Shown here: positions 20,079 through 27,662 of the stretch, in pieces
Numbering within the stretch: position 1 is the first letter of the stretch
Layout of the letters: every line of letters begins with the position of its first letter
DNA from: Methanobacterium sp. UBA279
GTDB lineage: Archaea > Methanobacteriota > Methanobacteria > Methanobacteriales > Methanobacteriaceae
DNA length: 64,000 bases
Assembly (NCBI GenBank): GCA_002502855.1
Contig: DAQK01000003.1
Location: 1-64,000 of the forward strand
Direction of reading: 5' to 3'
Program-made: the position numbers and the translations under genes
Notes under the pieces: model-generated
Databases searched by the model: none
Told to the model about the DNA's origin: nothing
The model's input: the letters and a program-made list of their open reading frames with translations, nothing else

Positions 20079-20756
20079 CTAGATTATGAACTTGTAAATG
20101 GCCTCTGCTACACCGTCACCGTGGGGTTCGGAGGTTACATAGTCGGCTATAGCTTTAAGCTCCTTATCAGCGTTGTTAACCGCCACCCTCAATCCGGCAA
20201 CCCTTAGAAATTCTATGTCATTTTCACTGTCTCCGATGGCCATTATCTCTTCTGTTTTCACACCATTATAGGCTGCCAGTATCTCTAAGGAGGATCCTTT
20301 ATCTACTGATGGGTCGGTCAGGTGTATGGCAAAATTGGTATCATAAATCTCCACATTAAAATCCTTTAATGTTTCTTTAACTATTTCTTCTTTAATATTT
20401 CTCTCTATGGCTACTTCAGAAATCCTTTCATCAGAAAATTCAACCTTCTGTACGGGGTATTTAGTTTTTAAATACTCATAAGCCCTTTGGCACTCTTCAA
20501 TGTTTCCCAGTAGCTTTCTCTCCCCTTTATATTCTATAACGCCGCCATTTTCTGATACCACTCCTCCGGTGGTGCCCAGCATGATGGCTAACATCTTAGC
20601 AGCGCATAGGATATTACCGGTGACAATTATAACTGGAATTCCATTATCTTCAGCCTCACTTATGGCTTCGATAGCACTTATACAGATTTTCCTGGAACTA
20701 TCAGTCATAGTTCCATCCACATCAAGAGCTATAGCCTTTAATTCGTGTTCTTCCAT
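20079..20756 (-). CDS. Phosphoglycolate phosphatase (archaeal SPP-like HAD)
   Basis: A 225-residue HAD-superfamily phosphatase with motif I ALDVDGTMTD (about 9-18), motif II IIVTGN (about 39-44), Lys in motif III (about residue 150) and motif IV IMAIGDSENDIEFL (about 174-187). The layout matches the archaeal phosphoglycolate phosphatase subfamily (TIGR01487), with a Cof-type cap. It would recycle 2-phosphoglycolate or dephosphorylate a related sugar phosphate. It lies 31 bases upstream of the PmbA-like gene. Confidence 0.85.
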   Translation of the reverse strand: MEEHELKAIALDVDGTMTDSSRKICISAIEAISEAEDNGIPVIIVTGNILCAAKMLAIMLGTTGGVVSENGGVIEYKGERKLLGNIEECQRAYEYLKTKYPVQKVEFSDERISEVAIERNIKEEIVKETLKDFNVEIYDTNFAIHLTDPSVDKGSSLEILAAYNGVKTEEIMAIGDSENDIEFLRVAGLRVAVNNADKELKAIADYVTSEPHGDGVAEAIYKFII

Positions 20757-20809
20757 GGAATTTGATACCTCGTTTGGGATATAAAATCATTAGGGAGATA
20801 TAAAATTAA

Positions 20810-21859
20810 TCACTTCAAGGAACCGTAACGATAGGCTATGTTACAGGTTCCTTCTTTACTAACCATACAGGCTCCAACTGGATTGACCGGGTTACATTCC
20901 TTCCTGAATAGTTTACAGTCTTCAGGTCGGGCCACACCACGCAGTATAGGCCCGCATATACATCCGGTAACCACTTCCTTGCTTTCTAGCTCAGGTATGT
21001 CGAATTTTTCCCGGGCATTGAACTGGGAATAGGTATCCCTTATCTCGTAGACTGAATCAGGGATGCTGGGGAATCCCCTCCACTCCCTGCTTTTGATGTA
21101 GAATACTTCGTCCATGAGTTCCTGTGCCTTAACGTTACCCTCTGCTCTAACTGCGCGTTTATATTCATTCTGTACATGGGGGTTTTCTTCTTTAACCTGT
21201 TTCAGTATAAGGTAAATGGCTATGAGAACATCGAATGGATTAAATCCGGCTACTACCTGTGGTATTCCATATTTCTCGGAGAATACTTCGTATGGTTGGG
21301 TTCCAATTATGGTGGATACATGTCCCGGCTCTATAAGAGCGTTCAGGTTTACTTCACCCGATTCTATCAGAAATTTCAGGGCAGGTGGTATGAGCCTGTG
21401 ACAGGAAAGCAGGGAGAAGTTTTCCGGTGGTCCGGAGACTACTTCCGAGGCAGTAGTAGGTGCGGTGGTCTCAAACCCGGCAGCCATAAAAACCACTTCG
21501 TTGTCCAGTTTCTTTGCTATTTCAACGGCGTTACCAACCCCGTAGACTATCCTTACATCCGCTCCCTCTGCCCGGGCGTCCGCCAGGCAGCCGTTTGTTC
21601 CTGGCACCCGTAGCATGTCTCCGAAGGTGGTTATGGTAACTCCCTGTCTTGCCAAGTACATGATTTCATCCACTTCCCGGGAGGGTACGCAGCAGACTGG
21701 GCAGCCTGGTCCGGCCACCACTTCCACCTCTGGGGGTATGAGGGTTCTTATGCCGTGCTGCATTATGGTATGCTCGTGTGATCCGCAGACATGCATTATC
21801 TTAACTGGTTGGGCTATCTTCTCTATGCGTTCGACTATTTCTCTGGTCAGATTTTTCAT
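20810..21859 (-). CDS. hypD: Hydrogenase maturation protein HypD
   Basis: A 349-residue HypD, the scaffold on which HypC/HypE assemble the Fe(CN)2CO centre of [NiFe]-hydrogenases. Family motifs are CGSHEHTIMQHGIR (about 29-42), GPGCPVCCVP (about 54-63), the AGFETTAPTTA stretch and the C-terminal CICGPILRG with Cys ligands for its 4Fe-4S cluster. The frame begins at GTG 21868, but GGTG there is the ribosome binding site for the ATG at 21859. It is the last host gene before the provirus. Confidence 0.95.
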   Translation of the reverse strand: MKNLTREIVERIEKIAQPVKIMHVCGSHEHTIMQHGIRTLIPPEVEVVAGPGCPVCCVPSREVDEIMYLARQGVTITTFGDMLRVPGTNGCLADARAEGADVRIVYGVGNAVEIAKKLDNEVVFMAAGFETTAPTTASEVVSGPPENFSLLSCHRLIPPALKFLIESGEVNLNALIEPGHVSTIIGTQPYEVFSEKYGIPQVVAGFNPFDVLIAIYLILKQVKEENPHVQNEYKRAVRAEGNVKAQELMDEVFYIKSREWRGFPSIPDSVYEIRDTYSQFNAREKFDIPELESKEVVTGCICGPILRGVARPEDCKLFRKECNPVNPVGACMVSKEGTCNIAYRYGSLK

Positions 21860-22115
21860 TTGTAACACCGCTGTGATGATAAATAGATAATTTTAGTTTA
21901 AAGATACTAAATAATTTAGTTTAAATTTATTTAAAGCTAATCTGTCTTATTTATGTAGTTATTCGTTAAAAAATTTAAATATTTATAAATTTTTATCCAC
22001 TCTTTAGATATTTTTAATCTATAAAATTTTTAAGAACTTAAAAGGATGTTTTAACAAATAGATATTTAACCAATGAGTTCAAATTTACATAACAAAACAA
22101 TCGCTAGCAGTCTAA
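21860..22115. other. Gap between hypD and the integrase; probable host/provirus junction
   Basis: A gap of about 290 bases, very AT-rich, with the hypD promoter reading left and the integrase promoter reading right. The left attachment site should be here. I cannot mark it, because the right copy lies beyond the window and no tRNA gene is visible on this side. Confidence 0.4.
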
Positions 22116-22125
22116 TTTATATAAG
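22116..22125 (+). promoter_or_regulatory. TATA box of the integrase
   Basis: TTTATATAAG, 32 bases before the ATG at 22148. Normal initiation about 25 bases downstream would start the mRNA at or just before that ATG, so the integrase message is probably leaderless. Confidence 0.55.
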
Positions 22126-22147
22126 AATCAGAATATTACATAAATTT

Positions 22148-23443
22148 ATGACAACAGAATTCACTGCCCAGGACATCTGCTCAGATCCTAAAGTGAAAAA
22201 ATTCTTCGAGGAAAAAAAGCCAGGACTCAAATCCGGGACAAAGAAAGGATATATAATAGCACTACGCAGTTTCTGCAACTTCACAGAGAAAACACCGTCA
22301 GATATATATTACCTACACAAAAAAGACTTAGACGAACGAGCACCAGAATACGACCAATGGCTCCCAGACACTTTTGATGAGTATGTAGCAGAGCTCAGTA
22401 AAAACCACGCACACGATACAATAGCACTCTACATCAGCAAAATAAAAAGCTTCCTCAAATCCTACAGACTCAAACCACTACCAGAAGTCGAAATAAACAA
22501 AAAAAGAGTATATGAAGATGCCAAACACGCCCTGAAAGTTGAAGACATACGTAAAGCAATACAAAACAGCCCACCAACCTATAAAACTCTCATGATAACC
22601 CAAGCCCAGACTGGCCTAGCTGTGGGTGATGCCGTTCTCCTTAATGTGGAAGATTTCATCCTAGCCGTGAAATACAGTGACTTATCACCACAATACTGGC
22701 CCAAACCAACCGAAAAAACATTCACACACAGAGATTTAGAAGAAGCTATCGAGAAAACAAAAATAAATGATAACCTTATAGGATGCTTCGACCTGCACAG
22801 GAAGAAAACAAAGAATGAATTTTACACATTTGCAGGACCAGAATGCCTACGATCCATCGCCTCACTACTAGAATCACGAAACCACCACCTCAACCCTGAT
22901 TCCCCAATTTTCCTCAAAGACCCTGCTAAAATCAGTAAAAAACATAAAAAAGAAGTTTTCGAGGATATGCGATTACTAGCCCGGGCAGCGAATAATTACT
23001 TTAAACGCCTACATGATCAGAAAAAACTCTTCCCAAAAATAATCGTCGATGGAAAGCCCAGGAATTATTTTAGGACGCATAAACTACGCAAATGGTTTGC
23101 AGAAAAAGCCAAATATCACGCCAAACTCGATACAGATGATGTGAAGTATCTTATGGGTCAAAAAACGGGGGACGTATTTGAAAGATACGCTAATCCTAAC
23201 AATTACCTAAACCTTAAAAACAAATACCGAAAAGCATTACCACACCTAGCCATAACCACGCCTGTGAAGGTTCAGGATAACTATGAAATAATAGAGAAAC
23301 TAACTAAGGAAAACCAGGAACAACGTGAAGATATTGATTTCATTAAGAATGCCATCGCTAAAAACCCATACTTTGGAGTGTTGAATGAACCAGAGGTTCA
23401 GGACTACCTAGACGATTACCTGGAGAAAAAGAAAGCAAAATAA
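22148..23443 (+). CDS. int: Tyrosine-family integrase of the provirus
   Basis: A 431-residue tyrosine recombinase for site-specific integration and excision. An N-terminal SAM-like core-binding domain (about 10-130) is followed by the catalytic domain, with HKLR (in RTHKLRKWF, about 330) and the nucleophile Tyr in VFERYANPNN (about 362). At the first catalytic Arg position the sequence reads TGLAVGDAVLL, so the usual Arg is Ala. The C-terminus is a Lys/Glu-rich helix. The frame is open to 22073, but the TATA box at 22116-22125 rules that out, so I start at 22148. Confidence 0.85.
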   Translation: MTTEFTAQDICSDPKVKKFFEEKKPGLKSGTKKGYIIALRSFCNFTEKTPSDIYYLHKKDLDERAPEYDQWLPDTFDEYVAELSKNHAHDTIALYISKIKSFLKSYRLKPLPEVEINKKRVYEDAKHALKVEDIRKAIQNSPPTYKTLMITQAQTGLAVGDAVLLNVEDFILAVKYSDLSPQYWPKPTEKTFTHRDLEEAIEKTKINDNLIGCFDLHRKKTKNEFYTFAGPECLRSIASLLESRNHHLNPDSPIFLKDPAKISKKHKKEVFEDMRLLARAANNYFKRLHDQKKLFPKIIVDGKPRNYFRTHKLRKWFAEKAKYHAKLDTDDVKYLMGQKTGDVFERYANPNNYLNLKNKYRKALPHLAITTPVKVQDNYEIIEKLTKENQEQREDIDFIKNAIAKNPYFGVLNEPEVQDYLDDYLEKKKAK

Positions 23444-23490
23444 TTCCCATGATGGCTTTAGCAATTAAAAGGGGAAAACAAATCGAAATT

Positions 23491-23730
23491 TTATAATAAT
23501 TCTAAGAACGATTCTTTAGTATGTCCTGCTTGTTTTATAATGGTCAATAATAATCTTCTAGCTATATATTTTTCATTAATGGGCACTAATGTAACAAAGA
23601 CATAGTTGTCCACTGTTTTTTTAAATTTTCTATGACTTCCTCTTGTTGCGCGTTGTTCTACAAATCCGTCTTTTATCAAGGCTTTAATTACCTTACGCGC
23701 TGGCAGGACTGGAAGTTTTGGGGAAGCCAT
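23491..23730 (-). CDS. hicA: HicA-family mRNA interferase toxin
   Basis: A 79-residue HicA-like toxin with a double-stranded RNA-binding fold. The signature GSHRKFKK (about 31-38) contains the catalytic His. HicA toxins cut mRNA when not bound by HicB. Its start overlaps the end of the hicB gene by 38 bases, so the two are co-translated. The order antitoxin then toxin is one of the known arrangements for this family. Next to the integrase it may stabilise the provirus. Confidence 0.85.
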   Translation of the reverse strand: MASPKLPVLPARKVIKALIKDGFVEQRATRGSHRKFKKTVDNYVFVTLVPINEKYIARRLLLTIIKQAGHTKESFLELL

Positions 23731-24010
23731 GTATCTCGAGTTCCATTGAATTCTCTGGAATGTCCTTGTGGTTTAGGAATCTTTTCTCTTCATCTGATAA
23801 GATTATTGATACTGTGTAACTAAGTATTTTCTCCAAATTTTGTCTTTGGATATCTTCATCTTCCAGATATTCTTCTAAAGCTTCCTTAGCATTTTCTAAA
23901 GCTTCGGTTTCGCTTTTACCTTGACTCCCAACATTAAAAACAGGGCAAATGGCTATAGTTAGCTCATCTTCTCGAGTAATCTCGATTGGTAATTTGAGTT
24001 TAAATATCAC
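23693..24010 (-). CDS. hicB: HicB-family antitoxin
   Basis: A 105-residue HicB-like antitoxin. The N-terminal half is the degraded RNase H fold typical of HicB (AICPVFNVGSQGKSETEALENAKEALEEYLED split over residues 20-51). The C-terminal half would form the HicA-binding and DNA-binding part. The start is GTG, preceded by GGGAGGTTG. A 14-base perfect palindrome at 24065-24078 upstream may be its operator. Confidence 0.82.
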   Translation of the reverse strand: MIFKLKLPIEITREDELTIAICPVFNVGSQGKSETEALENAKEALEEYLEDEDIQRQNLEKILSYTVSIILSDEEKRFLNHKDIPENSMELEIHGFPKTSSPASA

Positions 24011-24064
24011 ATCTGCAACCTCCCAGGATAATTATTATAATATATTATATGATATTATATGTAT

Positions 24065-24078
24065 ATATACATGTATAT
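24065..24078. promoter_or_regulatory. Palindromic candidate operator of hicBA
   Basis: ATATACATGTATAT is a perfect 14-base palindrome about 55 bases upstream of the hicB start, inside the AT-rich promoter region. HicB proteins often autoregulate by binding such palindromes. This is an inference from position. Confidence 0.35.
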
Positions 24079-24098
24079 TTACAATGATTAATTATGTA

Positions 24099-24120
24099 CT
24101 TTGCCCTGGTGGGGGCAAAG
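24099..24120. terminator. Short perfect hairpin CTTTGCCC/GGGCAAAG
   Basis: An eight-base perfect stem with a six-base loop in an otherwise gene-free stretch. It could end a transcript or protect an RNA end. No clear T-run follows directly. Confidence 0.3.
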
Positions 24121-24335
24121 AATTTAATTCAAAGTTTTGGGATATTTAATTTTTATTTTTTCATTAAAATAAATTCCCGTAATATTTTCGAAGACTTTGA
24201 CCTAAGTATTCTGAGCTTTCTCCGTGCTCCTTTAACTTTCTTATATAAATGAAAGTAATACTTTTACCAATTTTTCAATAAAGATCTCCAGCTGTATCGG
24301 GGCATTCTCCATCCTCCGTTGATGTTCCTTTATAA

Positions 24336-24473
24336 ATGGCTGGTAATACTTTTCTAGTGACTAGGGCCGAGAATCTGCAAAATCTTAAACAACTGAATAT
24401 TGGACCATACTTTTTCATGAAAGAAGGATCCACAACAATGCAATCCATTGTAGGCCAGTTAAGAAAGCTTTAA
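24336..24473 (+). CDS. Possible 45-residue protein or gene fragment
   Basis: An open frame of 45 codons (starting MAGNTFLVTRAENLQNL) with protein-like composition, unlike the AT-rich low-complexity surroundings. It has a TATA-like TTCTTATATAAATG at 24237-24250, about 90 bases upstream, but no good ribosome binding site. I do not recognise it. It could be the remnant of a longer gene. The rest of 24011-24620 shows no gene I can support. Confidence 0.3.
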   Translation: MAGNTFLVTRAENLQNLKQLNIGPYFFMKEGSTTMQSIVGQLRKL

Positions 24474-24597
24474 ATATGGGATCAACTATACGTATTTCTG
24501 CAGATTGAACACAATTTCAAAATCTGTAAACAAGTCCTGTTATTAAACAGGAATATATTTGTAATACAAAAATAGAGGTTAGTAAAAACTAAAAAGG

Positions 24598-24609
24598 AAA
24601 ATATAAATA
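24598..24609 (+). promoter_or_regulatory. TATA box of the structured-leader gene
   Basis: AAAATATAAATA, with a purine-rich AAAAAGG (BRE-like) stretch in front. It precedes a leader with several strong hairpins (24649-24745) and the coding start at 24773. Confidence 0.5.
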
Positions 24610-24648
24610 GATCATAGAATGAACTAACTAATAACAAACACATGCCCG

Positions 24649-24745
24649 TGTTTACAAACAATCCCTTTAACGTCCGCAGTGGATTTATCAATTAAAGGGA
24701 TCATGGAGGGGTGTATCGGCTAGCAACTTGTTATCACCTCTCCAC
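24649..24745 (+). promoter_or_regulatory. Structured leader RNA with consecutive hairpins
   Basis: Three stems follow each other. A short ACAC/GTGT stem lies near 24638-24654. A perfect 10-base stem has ATCCCTTTAA at 24661-24670 pairing TTAAAGGGAT at 24692-24701. A 9-base stem has GGAGGGGTG at 24705-24713 pairing CACCTCTCC (about 24735-24743), with one G-U pair. No protein frame covers this. It may be a regulatory leader of the gene at 24773 or an independent small RNA. Confidence 0.4.
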
Positions 24746-24772
24746 TACAACAACCTGGTGGGGCTGCTGATA

Positions 24773-24979
24773 ATGAATTTTATTGGAAAGGGAACTAATA
24801 AATCTTTTGGAGAAAATGATCTAAGTAATATTGGAACTACGTTTGAAGAACTCGAAAACAAATTCTGGACTAATATTAATGAGCTTAAACAGCTAAAGAA
24901 AAGCTCGAAGAAATTCAAAGAGATATTCAAAGAAAACGAAGAAATATTAGACCAAATCCACGAAATAAACCAGGGGTAG
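24773..24979 (+). CDS. Small coiled-coil protein
   Basis: A 68-residue, Lys/Glu/Asn-rich protein, helical from about residue 20 to the end (FEELENKFWTNINELKQLKK and onward), probably a coiled coil. No family is recognised. The frame is open to 24728, but the ATG at 24773 after CTGGTGGGG is more likely. It follows the structured leader. Being the first rightward gene after the integrase region, it could be an early regulator, but nothing in the sequence shows that. Confidence 0.5.
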   Translation: MNFIGKGTNKSFGENDLSNIGTTFEELENKFWTNINELKQLKKSSKKFKEIFKENEEILDQIHEINQG

Positions 24980-25038
24980 CTGAAAATGCTAATCCTTGGA
25001 ACTACTAATTTTAAAAATAATAATTTAATTAGTTTTAT

Positions 25039-25206
25039 TTATTGTTTAGTAACGGGTTCAATAGTCACTAGAACCCCGTTTCCTTCTGTATCTGCTACCC
25101 AGCGTATTTTAGAACCTTTTTCTATATTTAAAAGATTTGCTATTGCTGCAGGTACAACTGTAGTAATAGATCCGCCCACCAATCCTGCTTTTGTTTCGTA
25201 TGTCAT
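25039..25206 (-). CDS. AbrB/MazE-type transcription regulator
   Basis: A 55-residue protein with the swapped-hairpin AbrB pattern: GGSITTVVPAAIANLLNIEKG followed by a beta strand (KIRWVADTEGNGVLVTIEP). Such proteins bind AT-rich operators as dimers. GGAG lies seven bases before the ATG at 25206; an ATG two codons earlier is too close to it. It is divergent from the HNH gene across an AT-rich 240-base region with a near-perfect 20-base direct repeat. It is the only plausible lysogeny regulator I find on this arm. Confidence 0.75.
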   Translation of the reverse strand: MTYETKAGLVGGSITTVVPAAIANLLNIEKGSKIRWVADTEGNGVLVTIEPVTKQ

Positions 25207-25255
25207 CTTCATACTCCAATTTATTTTTTATCTTAGTATTTATATCTGTATAAGT

Positions 25256-25344
25256 CTATATATAAATCTTTTTAGTTTTATACAAATAAATCTATATAGT
25301 TTATATATGAGGACCATCTTAGTACTATATAGAAATCTTTATAG
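25256..25344. repeat. Two 20-base direct repeats in the AbrB/HNH divergent promoter region
   Basis: CTATATATAAATCTTTTTAG at 25256-25275 recurs at 25325-25344 with two mismatches. The second copy contains an AAATCT/AGATTT palindrome. Such iterated AT-rich sites between an AbrB-like gene and a divergent gene are candidate operators. Confidence 0.4.
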
Positions 25345-25391
25345 ATTTAGTCATATGGATTTCTACGAGGGTATTTGTTTTTGAACTTTGC

Positions 25392-25442
25392 CCTCAAATT
25401 CCTCCTATGTTGAAATCATGGGAGGGGGAGAGGAATTTGAGG
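25392..25442 (+). promoter_or_regulatory. Hairpin hiding the HNH ribosome binding site
   Basis: CCTCAAATTCCTC (25392-25404) and GAGGAATTTGAGG (25430-25442) form a perfect 13-base stem. The right arm contains the GAGG that serves the ATG at 25451. Folding would block translation of the endonuclease. Confidence 0.5.
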
Positions 25443-25450
25443 TAAATAGA

Positions 25451-25945
25451 ATGGTTAAGAAAATCCCATTACAAAGTAAAAAATATCCTGGGCATTACGC
25501 CTTGGTTGATGATGAAGACGCTGAATATCTATTGTACTCCTGGCAACTTCATAAAACCCATGTTAAATGCAGAGATTTATTTTACGCTGATAGTAAGCAT
25601 TTTGGGTTGATGCACCGCGTTATTGCTTTTGTAGGAATGGGAATTGAAATCGATGATAAAGACATGATTGACCATATTAACGGGAACGGGTTAGATAATC
25701 GTCGATGCAATCTAAGAGTAGTTACCCCACGCCAAAATACACAAAATAAGAGAAGTATTCGGACTTCAAAATATCCTGGTGTATTCTGGCACAATCAAAA
25801 TAAAAAATGGTGCTCTTATATTGGTATAAATGGTGTCCAAAGATATTTAGGTATATTTTCAACTGAAATAGAAGCTTTCCAGGCGTATAAAAAATTTGAA
25901 TTGACTGGTGAAACAGTCATTTGTGAATTAGGGGTGGAAGAATGA
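25451..25945 (+). CDS. HNH endonuclease with AP2-type DNA-binding domain
   Basis: A 164-residue free-standing HNH endonuclease of phage type. The central part has HRVIAFVGMG and DHINGNGLDNRRCNLRVVTP (about residues 53-97), the DH-N-N core. The C-terminal SKYPGVFWHNQNKKW and YLGIFSTEIEAFQAYKKF segments are AP2-like DNA-binding strands and helix. The frame extends upstream to 25388, but GAGGT at 25439-25443 points to the ATG at 25451. The stop overlaps the next start as ATGA. These enzymes are often selfish genes in tailed viruses. Confidence 0.85.
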   Translation: MVKKIPLQSKKYPGHYALVDDEDAEYLLYSWQLHKTHVKCRDLFYADSKHFGLMHRVIAFVGMGIEIDDKDMIDHINGNGLDNRRCNLRVVTPRQNTQNKRSIRTSKYPGVFWHNQNKKWCSYIGINGVQRYLGIFSTEIEAFQAYKKFELTGETVICELGVEE

Positions 25946-26412
25946 AGCTTGATAAAATCAATTTCCACTCCAAAAAACTGGAGAGAACAAACCTCCACAT
26001 TTACCAATACCAAAAAGATTATTTCCAAATTAAAGGGGTTAAACTAGCTAAAATTGTTCGTAAACTTTTAGATGAGGAGATATTCCGTGATATGGGTGGT
26101 AAAAATCCATTAGATAATTTAGAGGAATCAAAAAGGGATTATGAGGCTGCACAGTTTATTTTTGATGAAGAAAAACGACAGCTCGATGAAATGCAGAGGA
26201 AATTTGAATCTATCCAGGACACCCTCACCAGGTTTATAATTGGTTACTGCCGGGATCCTCAGCAGTTTCCAGGAAAACCTAGGGATAGGATCACGAAGGA
26301 GTGGGAAATTCCTTGGGAAAATTTCAAACAGTGTGCTAAAAACTATTGTGAGACTGGGGAAATTGACTGGACTATAATTGAAAAGAACTTTGGTGGGGTT
26401 GAAGTAGTATGA
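25942..26412 (+). CDS. Hypothetical helical protein coupled to the HNH gene
   Basis: A 156-residue protein. The N-terminus (about residues 1-48, HIYQYQKDYFQIKGVKLAKI) could be a ribbon-helix-helix-like DNA-binding segment, followed by a long helix (about 65-105) and a Trp-rich C-terminal part. The start overlaps the HNH stop by four bases (ATGA), so translation is coupled. No known family is recognised. Confidence 0.6.
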   Translation: MKLDKINFHSKKLERTNLHIYQYQKDYFQIKGVKLAKIVRKLLDEEIFRDMGGKNPLDNLEESKRDYEAAQFIFDEEKRQLDEMQRKFESIQDTLTRFIIGYCRDPQQFPGKPRDRITKEWEIPWENFKQCAKNYCETGEIDWTIIEKNFGGVEVV

Positions 26413-26453
26413 TTTCAACTGTATTCTTCGAAAGTTTGATGGAAGATCAAATT

Positions 26454-26570
<117 letters not shown>

Positions 26571-26670
26571 TGTATAACTGCAGAATTTGTAAAACTCATC
26601 AGTTCAACTAGATGAGATGGGGGACGGCCTAAGTCAACCCATTAAACAAAGTAAGGAGAGGTAAACGAAA

Positions 26671-26787
26671 ATGTCAGAAAAAGTGAAATGGTTAGAAGAA
26701 AAGGAATTTGAAGAGATAGTGTGCATCAAGGATTCGAATTACTGCACCAGCTGCGGACGATGCCAAAACGAAGAGGAGGCGATCTAA
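26671..26787 (+). CDS. Very small cysteine-rich protein
   Basis: A 38-residue protein with four cysteines, C at about 18 then CTSCGRC near 25-31. This resembles half of a ferredoxin or a small zinc site. GGAGAGG at 26655-26661 lies about nine bases before the ATG, and its stop is one base before the next ATG. It is the first of a dense run of small early genes. The function is unknown. Confidence 0.6.
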   Translation: MSEKVKWLEEKEFEEIVCIKDSNYCTSCGRCQNEEEAI

Positions 26788-26788
26788 G

Positions 26789-27127
26789 ATGGCAATAGAA
26801 AAAGAAGGATTAATTAGTTTATTCATTGAAAAAGGGGCTGCATTATTCCTTAGAGCCCCGGATAGAGTTAAAATAAATGGCTTGGATTTTAACGTTAATG
26901 GAATAAAATTCTGGCAAGCCGGTGACTCCCCTAAGATTGAACTAATCCATAAAGATTACCAGGGTGAAGTAAAAGATTCCCAACTCTTCAATTTGAATGA
27001 TATTAATGAAATGGTTTTCTACAAATGGCATGACCCTGAATACAGCGATAAAAGATGGGAAGAACTATTCAGATACCCTGTAAAGTATGGGTTAGAAGGA
27101 GGCGGAACACCTGTGGGGGCAATCTAA
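26789..27127 (+). CDS. Hypothetical protein upstream of the viral histone
   Basis: A 112-residue soluble protein beginning MAIEKEGLISLFIEKG. I see no catalytic or binding motif. It follows the small Cys protein by one base and its stop overlaps the histone start by one base (TAATG), so its translation is tied to that of the histone. Confidence 0.6.
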   Translation: MAIEKEGLISLFIEKGAALFLRAPDRVKINGLDFNVNGIKFWQAGDSPKIELIHKDYQGEVKDSQLFNLNDINEMVFYKWHDPEYSDKRWEELFRYPVKYGLEGGGTPVGAI

Positions 27128-27417
27128 TGAAAATCAGTAAAGCAGCAATCAGGAGGATTGTTAAATCTGTGACTCTGACGGGTTTGACTCCGAACATAGG
27201 ACCTGAAGCGTTGGAGCTACTCCAGGTTGAAGTGGAAAAATCTGATTGTGATCCTGAAACTTACGCCCGGGAGATTGCAGAGAAAGTCGCTGTTATGGCG
27301 GCTTGGGCTGGTAGGAAGACAATCCGACCCATTGATGTAACAAATTTCAACATGGTATCTGATGATAGGATTCAGGAACGAAAAAACAGACAGGCACAAC
27401 GGGATGGGGTTATCTAA
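27127..27417 (+). CDS. Virus-encoded archaeal histone
   Basis: A 96-residue protein with a complete histone fold. Helix 1 (ISKAAIRRIVKS, 3-14) matches the PIAPIGRIIKDAG start of archaeal histones. The long central helix spans about 28-62. The AGRKTIRPIDV segment (about 66-76) matches the AGRKTIKAEDI hallmark. It is longer than HMf-type histones (66-69 residues), with extra residues before the last helix and a basic C-terminal tail (DRIQERKNRQAQRDG). It would be expected to bind and wrap DNA, of the virus or the host. The frame extends upstream to 27055 but the coupled ATG at 27127 is the natural start. Confidence 0.85.
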   Translation: MKISKAAIRRIVKSVTLTGLTPNIGPEALELLQVEVEKSDCDPETYAREIAEKVAVMAAWAGRKTIRPIDVTNFNMVSDDRIQERKNRQAQRDGVI

Positions 27418-27419
27418 AT

Positions 27420-27659
27420 ATGCCCCTTTTTAAAGCTAGTAATCAGGTGGATTTGTTGTTTCCTGCCAGGGAGGACCAAATACACAAGATAAGGAAGTTA
27501 GAATCGCTGCCTGAGGGTTATGATGATCTGCCATATTTACACCAGCGGACTGATCTGGTCCGGGTGACTGGTCGCTTAGAGGTTCAGGATCGGGTGATTC
27601 TCGTTGTGGACCGGGCCGGCTGGCAGGACGTGTATGAAATATGTTGCGTGAGGGGGTGA
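27420..27659 (+). CDS. Hypothetical small protein
   Basis: A 79-residue protein with a beta-rich second half (DLVRVTGRLEVQDRVILVVD). No family is recognised. It begins three bases after the histone stop and is followed four bases later by the next gene, so it belongs to the same early operon. Confidence 0.55.
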   Translation: MPLFKASNQVDLLFPAREDQIHKIRKLESLPEGYDDLPYLHQRTDLVRVTGRLEVQDRVILVVDRAGWQDVYEICCVRG

Positions 27660-27662
27660 ATT

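Noticed and set aside
24482..24691. 69-codon minus-strand frame with hydrophobic residues
   Set aside because: No ribosome binding site; it lies antisense to the promoter and hairpin leader of the 24773 gene.
24705..24745. tRNA-like stem GGAGGGG/CCTCTCC followed by A
   Set aside because: Only about 40 bases separate the ends, too short for a tRNA, and no D, anticodon or T arm is present.
25045..25090. Near-palindrome AACGGGTTC...GAACCCCGTT as an attachment or operator site
   Set aside because: It lies entirely inside the AbrB-like coding sequence and contains a bulge; chance is a sufficient explanation.
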